A stretch of 64,000 nt of DNA, from NCBI GenBank assembly GCA_024114885.1, contig CP099423.1, forward strand, positions 1,984,001-2,048,000, written 5' to 3'. A program made the position numbers and the translations under genes. Source of the DNA: Septoria linicola (lineage: Eukaryota; Ascomycota; Dothideomycetes; Mycosphaerellales; Mycosphaerellaceae). Shown here piece after piece: positions 55,045-64,000 of this stretch (position 1 is the first letter of the stretch; each line of letters starts with the position of its first letter). Below the pieces are notes generated by a model that was given only the letters and a program-made list of their open reading frames with translations, made no database searches and was not told the origin of the DNA.

Positions 55045-56586
55045 ATGGCTCCTCATGCCATTGGAGAGTCCGAGAACGTGGACAGCTTTCATGAAACACC
55101 AGAGCATTTGGAGAAGAACAAAGCTGATAGCGGACAGGCAGGCTATCGTTCACTGCCAGTACCCAATCCCTGCCTCTCCTACTGGCACCGCACAACCAGA
55201 GCTTTCCAACATCTCAACGCCAACGACTATACTCCCGTCCCAAAAACAAGCAAGTATGCAATAATCGGCTCTGGCCTCTCTGGCTCTTTGACAGCCTGGT
55301 CCCTCGTCGTAGACCACAACATCAACGCATCCGACATTCTCATCCTCGAAGCTCGCGAAGCAGTCTCTGGAGCTTCTGGTCGCAATGCCGGCCACGTTCG
55401 CCCAGATGCTTTCCGAGGCTTCTCGGCTTACAGCAAGATTCACGGACCAGAACAAGCCAAGAAGATCATTGCGAACGAGAAGCTTGCGTTCGAGCGAGTC
55501 GCAGCTTTTGTCCGCGAGCATAATGTTCCCTGCGACTTCAACGATACTACGACTTTTGATGTTTGTTTGACGCCAGAGTTTGTCGCGTATCAGAAGGAGT
55601 CTTTTCAAGCATACAAAGATGCAGGAGGAGACGTCTCACATGTGCGATATTATGAAGGCGAAGAAGCGAGGGCCAAGTCAGGTGTCGAGGCCGCGTTGGC
55701 CGCATATGAGTGGCCTGCTGGATCGAGTCATCCGGCGAAGCTTGGGCAATGGTTGCTGCATGAACTGGTGAGGCGAGGCGTAGGCTTGTGGACGCATTGT
55801 GCTGCCAATGAAGTCAACAAACATGAATCTGTGGGTACCAAAGATGCCGCGAGATGGGACGTTGTGACTGCGCGTGGCACCGTTGCCACTGAAGTAGTCG
55901 TGCATTGCACAAATGCGTACGCAGCACATTTACTACCGGAACTCTCTGGGTTCGTAACGCCAAATCGAGCTCAGGCGCATGCGATCGTTCCTGGCAGCGA
56001 GCTCTCGGGCGCAAAAGCAATGATGAGCACGATGTCACTGAGATATAGCCTGAAGCACTTCTTCTCATTCATACAACGGAAGCTCGACGGAGCAGTGGTT
56101 TTTGGTGTATCTCGAGAGAATCCTGGCTGGAGCGAGAAGACCAAAGGTTCAATTGCTACCTTCGATGATACAGCGTACAACGAGGAGATCGAGAAGTCGG
56201 CCTGGCAAGCTTACAAGTCTCTGTTTGTGGGCGATCACACGAGCGTAGCTCGACATGGCGAAGGCATCGACCATTCTTGGACTGGCATTATTGCCATGAC
56301 GCCCGACTCAGTACCCATGGTGGGTGAAGTAGAGGGCAAAGATGGACAATTCATTCTCGCCGGCCACAATGGACATGGTAAGTCGGAAAGTAGGTGAGGT
56401 GCTGCAATCAAGGACTGACTGACACGACCAAATGCAGGTATGGCTCGGATCTGGACATGCGCTCCTGGTCTTGCGAGTATCATTGTTGGGCAGCCGTGGT
56501 CATCGACTGGTTTACCCGAGTGTTTCGAATATAGTAAAGCCAGATTGTGGCGTGTGGCCGAGAAGGAGGTGAAGAGCGTGTGGTGA
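55045..56586 (+). CDS. FAD-dependent amine/amino-acid oxidase (DAO family, gamma-glutamylputrescine oxidase-like)
   Basis: Two exons, 55045-56377 and 56438-56586 (60-nt intron, donor GTAAGT, acceptor TGCAG), about 493 aa. The FAD-binding Rossmann motif is KYAIIGSGLSGSLTAWSL near residues 73-90, followed by ILEAREAVSGASGRNAGHVRP, typical of the DAO/PuuB group. The C-terminal block WTGIIAMTPDSVPMVGEV and FILAGHNGHGMARIWTCAPG closes the FAD site. No signal peptide. These enzymes oxidise amines or amino acids to imines with release of peroxide. The adjacent divergent Dal5-like permease suggests a nitrogen-compound uptake and oxidation pair; that is inference. Confidence 0.9.
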
Positions 56587-57210
56587 ATGGTCCAGGCCAG
56601 CAGTGCCATTGAGTTCCGAAGCGCGGCACGACTCGGGAAGCCCGGAGCATATGCCGTTACCTATACAGCTCGTTGTTGAGAAACGTGTCATCGCCCACGC
56701 ACTCCAGAACTGAGTCTTCCGCTTCCCAGCCGTTCTGCCGGCAGTTCATCATTTGGCAGCACGCGAACAACCTTGAGGATACCCCTCGTTCTCCGCAGGG
56801 GAAAGCATGTGAACGCGAGCATACGTATTCCAATTGGCGGTTATACTCGAATCTTGTCGTGCATTGAGGGAGATCTGGAAGCTATGAGACTACTTGAATA
56901 GGCCGACTCTGCGAAGCAAAATCTCCGATGGGTCTCGTAACTGGCACATCTGGTTGGTGTGCGGAACCGCTGACAAGCGGCTCGATAACATCGTTGGCAA
57001 AAGAGGCAATTGCACGGTCGCACAGGTCGTATTTGTACATCTCACATGCCAGATCAGATTAAGGCTGTGTTGTGAGACTGGTAATTGTGACCCCAAATTA
57101 TGCCAGAAGCGATGAGGCTCAAAGTGCGGGCAAGCGGCACTCTTTGCGGCGAGGGTTTGACGATGTTAATCCCGCAAATTCTTCAGCATTACTCAACTTC
57201 ATTATGCTTA
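56587..57210. other. Intergenic, no gene seen
   Basis: About 620 bp between the DAO oxidase and the NmrA-like gene (same strand). It contains the 3' end of the former and the promoter of the latter; short antisense frames have no motif. Confidence 0.45.
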
Positions 57211-57211
57211 C

Positions 57212-58138
57212 ATGGCGCAGGCGAAGTCAACAATTGCTGTATTCGGTGGTACAGGCGATCTTGGACAGCAAATAGTGGCAGCTCTGCTCCAACCAGAGAT
57301 CCGCCAAGCATTTGCTGGCATCGTCGTAGTCTCAAGGTCTGCCACAAAACTGCAGAGATGGCAACGGTATGGCGTATTGCTTCGACAATGCACCCCACAG
57401 AATCTGGTCGCAATTCTGGCAGGAGTCGATATCGTGATCGATGCTATCGCGCCGGCGGGTGCCGACTTCAGCAGGCGGCTCATAGCAGCAATGGCTCAAT
57501 CAAAAGTCAAGGTCTATTTCCCACCGGAGTTTGATGTCGACCACAATCTTCACGACTTCCGATTCGCTGAATGGGACTGGAAGAAGAGCAACGTTGCTCT
57601 AGCCCGAGAAGTCCTCAAACAAACGCAAGTTTGTCAGATATTCTCAAGCTTGATACTAGAGAAGTCGTTTGGTCCATGGCTTGGGTTTTGTACGAGAAGG
57701 AGAACCTATGCATGCGTAGGGAGCAAGGACGTCGCCAGCTCTTACACTTCTTTAGCTGACCTGGCCCGTTCTGTGGTGGAGGTAGCATTGTTAAAGCCTG
57801 CACGGATCCCAGCGCAAGTCCATCTCGGCGGCTGCACCAAGTCGATGGCAGAGGTATCAGCAATCATGAGTCGGGAGAGTGGCGAGAGTATCAGAGTAGT
57901 AGAATTACCGCTGTCCATGTACAAGGCAAGCGTGCTAGCGGCAGCTACCTCAACTCGAGCAGAGCACCTTCGTTTCGTGATGGGTGAGGGCAAAGCCAAC
58001 CATGGACGGCATGGCCTCTGGAACTCCAATGAGCTTGTCAATCCGGATCAGACGAGATGGAAATGGAAGGCAGTTGAACACTTAGCCAAGCAGAGTAGTG
58101 GACGTCCATTTGCGAGTGTTGATTGGCCGGCAGGATGA
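57212..58138 (+). CDS. NmrA-like/isoflavone reductase family NAD(P)-binding protein
   Basis: Single exon, 308 aa. N-terminal dinucleotide motif TIAVFGGTGDLGQQIVAALL, then VVVSRS, VDIVIDAIAPAG and VKVYFPPEFDVDH, the layout of atypical SDRs of the NmrA/isoflavone-reductase type. FGPWLGF and SYTSLADLARSVVEVALL match the conserved central region. Members are either reductases of phenolic metabolites or redox sensors such as NmrA, which regulates nitrogen genes. Proximity to the transporter and oxidase pair makes a nitrogen link attractive but unproven. The canonical catalytic Lys of true reductases is not clearly placed. Confidence 0.85.
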   Translation: MAQAKSTIAVFGGTGDLGQQIVAALLQPEIRQAFAGIVVVSRSATKLQRWQRYGVLLRQCTPQNLVAILAGVDIVIDAIAPAGADFSRRLIAAMAQSKVKVYFPPEFDVDHNLHDFRFAEWDWKKSNVALAREVLKQTQVCQIFSSLILEKSFGPWLGFCTRRRTYACVGSKDVASSYTSLADLARSVVEVALLKPARIPAQVHLGGCTKSMAEVSAIMSRESGESIRVVELPLSMYKASVLAAATSTRAEHLRFVMGEGKANHGRHGLWNSNELVNPDQTRWKWKAVEHLAKQSSGRPFASVDWPAG

Positions 58139-58168
58139 TGCAGTTCGAACGGACATGGGTCAAAGCCT

Positions 58169-59120
58169 TCACCTGCGTTCTCGGGCCTGCTGTAATGGTG
58201 TAGAGTGGACATCTTGTCCCACACGGACTTTGACCTCTGAGAATTTGATTTTCAGTCCCTCAAGTTGCTCCAGCAACGCCGGCGAAACATCAACATTGAC
58301 TGGCCCTGACTGTGCTTGCTTTGAATCCTCGAACTTCAAGGACCATGCCACGCTAATGTGGAAGCTGTCATGTGGACCAGAGTCATGCAGATCTTCGGAG
58401 TCGTCACCCGCAATGGATGAACCGCCGTGGTAGAGCAATGGCTGATTGAATTGTGCTGCTAACGCATTGCACTTCTTTAATAGCGTCTGGAGCTCGTCTG
58501 CGGAAGGTTGCTGCAAACGAAGTACAAGAAACCAGCGTGTACGATCTTCGTTCGCATGCCAGACGAGATCGAGAGGTCGAACAGTGAATGTCCTGACGGA
58601 AGAACCAGTAATGGCCGACTCTAGCTCCTGAAGGAAGTCATCTTTGTCTTCGGTCTTCAGTGCGAGTGGTCGCGACAATGAGACATGAAGCGGCTGTTGT
58701 ACGCCAAGGTCGTTCTCGAGCAGACTGTGTACGCTGCCTTCAGCACCTGCAGTCTTGTGCACATATGAGACTGTCTCTCGCAGCGTCTTGTCCTCGGTGG
58801 AGCTCGGAGTCCCTCCCGCCTGTCAGTACGCAAATAAAAGTAGAACCAGAACGAGGAAATCAAACAAACGCATTCTTACAGTCTAGGTAAATATGGGTCG
58901 GCCAGTTGCCGGCGACATGTGGTGTCACTCGTTTTCGGCCTCCGTGCAGGGCAGGATCATCCTGTACACTCGTCCTTACAGTTGATGAGTACAAGTCACG
59001 AAAACCTGCAGGCAGTGGTGGGAGTGCCTTGTTGTGCTCCGAGGAGAGCTTTCGTTTCTTGGTCTGGGGCTCGATTACTTCGTCCTCGCCGTCGGATTCG
59101 GAATAGTCAACCAGACCCAT
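58169..59120 (-). CDS. USB1: U6 snRNA 3'-end phosphodiesterase
   Basis: 3'-5' RNA exonuclease that trims the oligo-U tail of U6 snRNA in the nucleus. Two exons, 58880-59120 and 58169-58812, about 294 aa. The two HxS motifs of the 2H phosphoesterase fold are present: PLHVSLSR (His123, Ser125) and SFHISVAW (His232, Ser234). The N-terminus MGLVDYSESDGEDE with KKRKLSS is a typical acidic and NLS-like leader, followed by WPTHIYLD. The correct acceptor is the later one (GCGGGAG, ending 58813), which gives THIYLDWTPSSTEDKTL; the nearer ACAG at 58820 would run into an early stop. Confidence 0.92.
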
Positions 59121-59534
59121 GTTGTTGTGCCTGTCTCAGAACGCGTGCGACACAGCCCAGCTTTCGCACAAGCCTCCGGCTCTTGTGTCAGGCGCGGTTG
59201 TCTTGTAAGAAGGCACTTGAGAGGAACCAAGCCCAAAGACGCGTGCTGGCGATGACGGCAGCCTCAATTTGAATTCGATGCTTGGATCACAGTCAGGCTC
59301 GTGGTCGTGCATAAAAAAGGGTCTCGATCCTGTGGAAGCATCGGAAGCCCTGGGTGACGCAGAGCAGCCCACTTGCGTCGTCACCGAATCTCACAGGTCG
59401 CTTGTGCGCGTAACTTATGGATGGCCTGAGCTGCTGCTTTTCGTGTCTGTAGTTGTCCATTTCTCGTCTTGCAGTACGCTTTGTAAGTTGTCGCTGGACC
59501 ATTGAGTTAGAAAGGGCCAGAAAGAGCAGAAATC
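59121..59534. promoter_or_regulatory. Divergent promoter of USB1 and Pal1
   Basis: 414 bp between the divergent starts of USB1 (minus) and PAL1 (plus). No coding support and no site named. Confidence 0.4.
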
Positions 59535-60863
59535 ATGTCTTCCGCAGTGTCGTCCAAGGTACGTGAGCCACGTTTTGGTCATGCAAGGGACCGACCGCCA
59601 GCATGAAAGGGCTGCAGTAGTACAGTTGCTGATACGAGATGTTCTCGATGGTATAGACTGCTGCAGCATACATTACCGACCCGTTGACCGCACCCGAGCC
59701 ATCGGCGGCGGAGACTGGTCTGGGATCGTCATTTGGCAGCACATTCGATCCTGCGCAAAAAGCCAATGCACCGTCGATAGCTCAGCAGCCCACGGGCTCC
59801 AGCATTGGGTCGAACAATCCATATCGCAAGACCTCGGAATCTCGAACTCCTCCTGGACAGAAAGGCGCGTCGTCGTCGACGCGTCCAATAAGCAACAGTC
59901 GCAGCCCACGAGAGGCTTTTCCAGGCTACCGCGCCGAAGCGTTTGGCGATTACGCTCCTTCCCCGAGAAGTCGATCAGGCAGCAACAACAAGCCGCCACC
60001 ATCATACGACCAATCCACATCGTCGCCCAAGCATGAGACTCGCCACCGTCGTCGTACGAGCTCTCTGAGTGCTCGCTATCCAGGCGATCAAAGCCATCAG
60101 CCACTTGATGTGATCAGAAGAGACAGTAAGAGGGCCCATCGTAGCCCACATCTGAAGAAAAAGCACTTGCCTGGTGCCGACACGATCGATCAGCTCGATC
60201 CAGCCATTGGCGGTCGTGCGTACCACCATGAGGGTCCCTATGATGCAGCACTGCTGGCGAGAAATAACAGTTTCGGCATCTCGCCAGTCGCAGCCCTACA
60301 AAGTAGCAACCAGGAGGCCTTGAAGGCTACGCCCGCCGAGAACGTTCGAGACGCTGTCGAGAGGCACAAGCCACTAGATGGTGTTGCGCAGCTTCCTCCT
60401 GGTGTGCCTGATAGGTTCGGTCGCACACTGCATTACGAGGAAGGTGCAGATCTGATGCACGAGGATGGTCCTGATGGCCCTGGCTATAAGAGGTATGTCC
60501 TGTGTTGAAACTGTAGTCGGAATGATTATTGACTGTAGACATAGGTGGGCTGGCAAGGACTACGCACCTGATGATCTAAAAGGCAAGGGCGACACCTTCT
60601 TGCTCGATCGTGCATTGAAAGCTCACACTATCAACGACAATGGGATTGAGCTGTCAGACACAGCATTCAAGAACGCCAAAGAGAACGGCACCCTTGACAA
60701 TCGCGACCCGGTGACTATTGCTGGAGGCGAGGCAGCGTACGCTGACTACGCGAACACCCACGACGCCGACACCGGTCGTAATCGCAGCGACAGCGGTGGT
60801 TTGCGTGCTGGCCTGAAGAAGCGCATCGGCAGCCTCCGCAAGAAGAACCGCTCGGACAGCTGA
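59535..60863 (+). CDS. pal1: Pal1 cell-morphology protein
   Basis: Three exons, 59535-59562 (28 nt), 59667-60492 and 60545-60863, about 390 aa. The short first exon uses donor GTGAGC (not the GTACGT 4 nt earlier) and gives MSSAVSSKVPYITDPLTAPEP, the conserved Pal1 start. The middle is Ser/Pro-rich and disordered. The Pal1 domain includes KKKHLPGADTIDQLD, YHHEGPYDAALLARN and, across the last junction, YKRWAGKDYAPDDLKGKG. The C-terminus is basic (LKKRIGSLRKKNRSDS). Pal1 is a membrane-associated protein at sites of polarised growth in fission yeast and links to endocytic coats; the same location is expected here. Confidence 0.92.
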
Positions 60864-61279
60864 GTTTGAGTTGAATTGTGATTCAGCGCCATTTATTCGA
60901 ATCTCCTTCTGAAATTGTATAATAGAAGCAGCATGTTACGGAGTTTGACCACGGACGACAAGATAGAGCGCGATCAGCGATATAGAGACGACCATATATG
61001 ACTAGTTTGACATCATTCGAAGTGCTTGCTGACTTTGACTGAACAAGGCCACCCATAACATGCATCATTGAAGGAAGGCTTCACGCACTCGGAGTTGTGG
61101 TAAAGATGGACCCTACAGCATACCATGATGTGCGGAAGCAACATATAGTCAATGTGCTATTCCTCGACACACCAAAGGCTGTCAAGGCGTTCGACGAATA
61201 GCAGAAGAGACGAAAGACACAAGAACAATTCTGTCGCACCCATACCAAACGCAAGACGCCCGCGCTGACGATTGTCAAG
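60864..61279. other. Intergenic, no gene seen
   Basis: About 415 bp between Pal1 and the winged-helix protein (same strand). A minus-strand frame (61081-61395) overlaps the next gene's start and lacks motifs. Confidence 0.45.
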
Positions 61280-62536
61280 ATGACGAACAATCCATACGAC
61301 ATCGATATGCCGAATCTACTGAAATTGCAGAGGATGGAAGACATTGCCATGCATCTTCTTCCCGGTCCTGTGATGGCCTCCGCTAGCAAGATCAAGTTTC
61401 AACGTACAACGAAGCTAGCGCTTACAGAGCTGAAGACACCGGCCACTCTCGACGCCGCTATCGAGGATTCAGCTACCAGCTTCTCTGTTCATGCCAGAAC
61501 CGGCAAGAATCCTCCCGAGAAGCACGAAGAGGACGAATGCTACAACGTCGAGGGCTGTGACGTCTGCAATGGCGAACACGCTCTCGACAAAGCTGGCAAG
61601 AGTCTACCTTTCACACAGACTGAGCTACAGGCGAAAGCCTTCCACCTTCGAGGTGGTGGCGGCCAGGATAAGCCTCATCTTCATCGGTGTGGAAGACCAT
61701 ATATTGGCGAGACTGGCCAGCGCACCTATCACAGTCATCTCGAAGCATGCGATAGGCAACAGACCAGATCTCCAACGCTAGCGAGCACCCAAACAACGAA
61801 TCAGGCAGGACCGGCTGGTCGCCGCACTGTAGTCTTCAACAAAAATGACTGGAGCACAGAGTTGCACTTGCGCGGTGGAACGGACGAGCCATCGGCCGAT
61901 TGTCTTGAAGGCTGTCTTACACCAAGCAGCCAGCTGGCAGGCTCTGCCCATGCTGAGCAGCCGATAGACGCGCATGAGCATCAAGCGGGATCCAAAGGAT
62001 CGAGTCGATACGGTCCACCAGTCCACAGCAGGCAGACTACCCACGCCCAGGCCAAGTCGCCACTCCTCGACGTCGAAGAGATGATCTTGACATTGCAGGC
62101 ATGCTTCGAAAGTCATCCTCACTGGACACATCACGAGCTCGCAGATCTTCTCGAGCAGCCGAAAACCTGGGTCCTCGCTTTGCTGCACGAGATCGCATTA
62201 TACGGGCCCTGGAAAGCGATTGCCGCAGATCCGTTCTGCTGGCGGCTTCCACCTGCAGATGAAGACGAACTCATCGTGCACTTGCACAGATGTTTTACTT
62301 TCAAGTCCTACTGGTCTACGCATGATCTTGCATGTGTTTTCAAGTTGCCAGAATCAAAGCTTGCCCAGGTCTTGACTGAGATTGCGATCTATGGTCCTTG
62401 GTCAAGTGGCAATCCTCAGAAGTGGAGTTGGAAGCTCAAGCCGGGCAGGGAGGTATCAGGTCTGAGGTGGAAGGGAAAGGATCGGGCGATGCCAGATTCG
62501 CTGTCGGCGGTCACGTATAATGGCGGAGTGCAATGA
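61280..62536 (+). CDS. Uncharacterised protein with two TFIIF-beta-like winged helices
   Basis: Single exon, 418 aa, not a protein I recognise by name. Residues about 264-324 (LDVEEMILTLQACFESHPHW, then HHELADLLEQPKTWVLALLHEIAL and FCWRLPP) and 329-386 (DELIVHLHRCFTFKSYWSTH, then DLACVFKLPESKLAQVLTEIAI and KWSWKLKP) are two copies of one domain. The pattern (hydrophobic helix, YW-S-HDLA, QP-x-x-L-x-x-x-L-x-E-I, aromatic, W-x-L) resembles the C-terminal winged helix of TFIIF beta (RAP30). Upstream are Cys-rich stretches (CYNVEGCDVC at 87-96; HRCGRPYIGETGQRTYHSHL and C157) that could bind zinc, and two HLRGG motifs (122-126, 196-200). DNA or protein binding in the nucleus is inferred. Confidence 0.7.
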   Translation: MTNNPYDIDMPNLLKLQRMEDIAMHLLPGPVMASASKIKFQRTTKLALTELKTPATLDAAIEDSATSFSVHARTGKNPPEKHEEDECYNVEGCDVCNGEHALDKAGKSLPFTQTELQAKAFHLRGGGGQDKPHLHRCGRPYIGETGQRTYHSHLEACDRQQTRSPTLASTQTTNQAGPAGRRTVVFNKNDWSTELHLRGGTDEPSADCLEGCLTPSSQLAGSAHAEQPIDAHEHQAGSKGSSRYGPPVHSRQTTHAQAKSPLLDVEEMILTLQACFESHPHWTHHELADLLEQPKTWVLALLHEIALYGPWKAIAADPFCWRLPPADEDELIVHLHRCFTFKSYWSTHDLACVFKLPESKLAQVLTEIAIYGPWSSGNPQKWSWKLKPGREVSGLRWKGKDRAMPDSLSAVTYNGGVQ

Positions 62537-62673
62537 TTGCGATGCTGCCCGGGGATGTGTCCGAATGGGAGTTCCGAAGTGAGCTCAGTAATGCTGCTGT
62601 CCTGGTGCGATGGAGATGAAATGGAACTCGGGCGCTGCATTGTCATTTGAGCTCAAGTGCGGGATTTGGCCCA

Positions 62674-63487
62674 TCACCAGTATATGTAGTACTGACTGTT
62701 GACTTTCCTGCACTTTGTTAGCACAGCTTTCATCAGAGTTTGGGTGTTGAATGCATACATACCCTCCAAGCGGCGCCGCCAACTGATCGAATCTCTCCTG
62801 GCCTTCCGCCTCCAACCAATAATGACTAACTTTAAATTGCGGCTCATGCCCAAGTCTCATGCTTTTCAATTCATTCTCGTAAAGCTGCCAATTATATTCA
62901 GGCTTCTTCGTCCTCGGGTACTCTGGATCGTGAACAAGATGTATCGAATCGAATTGCAACGTCACCTGCGAAGACTTTCGCCTCGGGTTCAAACACCCCA
63001 GCAAAGACCGCAGCGCCTGAGCTTTCTGAACCAAGTCCTCTTCAGGTCGGATATGCTGTCGAATATGCACATGAGCGATCCATTGCATGAACATGGACTT
63101 CTTGTCTGGTGAAGCTGCGATGCCGGATCTTTTCGTGTCCATGCTGAAGAAGGGCGGCGCGATGGGTCGGAGAGTTTGGATGTTGATGACCCACAAGATG
63201 TTACTGTATAAGAAGTCCATGACTTCATTGTGGATGGATTTGGAGACTCGAAGTATAGCGGGTGCGAGGAAGGAGAAACCTGGAGGCTTGGCTATGGTCA
63301 CGGAACGCCATGTTGGGCCGTCTTGGAGGAGGGTAATGTGGCCTACGCCGCTGGAGAAGCCTCGCTCTAGGGCGGCGGCGCGGTAGGGAGAGGATGATGC
63401 CACTGCGATCTGGATGAGGTGGGAGTATATCTGGATGCGTAACTCTGCGGGTAGATTGAGTATTTGGGAGGTTGTTGTGTCCGCCAT
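62674..63487 (-). CDS. F-box-like protein C, two exons
   Basis: MADTTTSQILNLPAELRIQIYSHLI is the F-box-like start; FLAPAILRVSKSIHNEVMDFLY follows, the pattern of a large fungal family of unknown function. Exon 1 is 62763-63487; a 55-nt intron (donor GTATGT, branch GCTAAC, acceptor TGCAG) leads to a 34-nt last exon ending at TGA 62674-62676, giving 252 aa. Unspliced, the frame stays open to 62585 and gives 300 aa. The strong donor and branch point favour splicing. It is tail-to-tail with the winged-helix gene and would overlap or nearly touch it in the unspliced form. Confidence 0.65.
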
Positions 63488-64000
63488 GATCAGACTTCAC
63501 GATCAGGGCACGCTACTTGTACGATTCTTCTCGGGAACAATGATATCGCTACTGAGCTGGTCCTTCAGCCCAAGTCTAGATGAGCTGTCGATATTGGGTA
63601 GTCTGAGGGTAGTCTATAGGTGCTCACGGAAAGTGCTGTGGCGGTCTTGGCACGAGTAATAATAAGCTTTCGCACGTCCCCGGACAACAATACCACGACC
63701 ACCATCTTCTTCCATCATCACCATGTCTCGGCGATCATCACGCTCCGTAAATCATCATCGCTCACTTGCCACGCATCCAGAATGTTCGTCATCGTCACAC
63801 GCGCGTGCTTGTGTCACGCCAGGTTGGGCTTTTGTGAAGGTGTCTAGCCTCGCCGTTGCAGCCGTTGTCGTCCAGCATTGTCTCAGATTGATGTCGGCAT
63901 CATCTGGCCAACGAGACCAACGATCTCTTCCAAACGTGGCGCGCTGCCATGCCGACAGCCATGAGGACCGCGTTGCCTCATGGCAGGACACGAGGGGATC
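63488..64000. other. Window end, no gene seen
   Basis: About 510 bp upstream of the F-box-like gene. It includes a CAT/CAC-rich stretch near 63700-63780 and short frames on both strands without motifs. It probably contains the promoter of gene C. Confidence 0.4.

Overview
The window looks like nuclear DNA of a filamentous ascomycete (Pezizomycotina). Genes have short introns (about 50-70 nt) with GT..AG borders and CTRAY-like branch points. Many proteins are typical of this group: Pal1, a C2A9.03-like WD40 protein, a CAP1/GT90 glycosyltransferase, a Zn2Cys6 regulator, F-box-like paralogues. A 12 kb tract carries the CpA-to-TpA signature of repeat-induced point mutation (RIP), which is specific to these fungi. 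The gene style suggests Dothideomycetes (Mycosphaerella relatives); this is an inference, not a demonstration.

Layout. 0-5 kb: an F-box-like gene whose 3' exon runs to the window edge, the AP-1 beta adaptin (with a GC-AG intron) and, divergently, EMC4. 5-11 kb: mostly intergenic DNA, a WD40 protein and a three-exon acyl-CoA-binding protein. 12.2-19.4 kb: four adjacent accessory genes, all with coding lesions: a zinc-type alcohol dehydrogenase, a Zn2Cys6 transcription factor, an aldo-keto reductase and a secreted FAD-linked oxidase. Together they look like a dead secondary-metabolism or catabolic cluster. It is followed by an intact spherulin-like cupin. 21-28 kb: a 985-residue GT90 glycosyltransferase and, divergently, the rRNA cytidine acetyltransferase Kre33/NAT10. 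29.5-33.6 kb: a secreted laccase fused to an N-terminal starch-binding CBM20 module, and a PAP2-type membrane protein.

34.2-46.5 kb: a 12,289-bp composite element bounded by TA duplications and 19-bp terminal inverted repeats. Nearly all of its interior is saturated by RIP (CpA and TpG almost gone, CpG retained) and has no open frame of 60 codons. Nested inside is a 6,654-bp Ty3/Gypsy retrotransposon with 171-bp LTRs on the minus strand, plus two short palindromic units.

47-64 kb: an intact SDR (second GC-AG intron), an alpha/beta hydrolase, tandem F-box-like paralogues (one intact, one broken by a 13-bp duplication and other lesions), a divergent pair of a Dal5-like transporter and a DAO-type amine oxidase, an NmrA-like reductase, the U6 snRNA exonuclease USB1, Pal1, an undescribed protein with two TFIIF-beta-like winged helices, and another F-box-like gene. 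Housekeeping genes are intact throughout, so the clustered lesions at 12-19 kb and 51-52.5 kb are more likely real decay than general sequencing error. Exon joins and frames were worked out by hand from the sequence; no searches were run.
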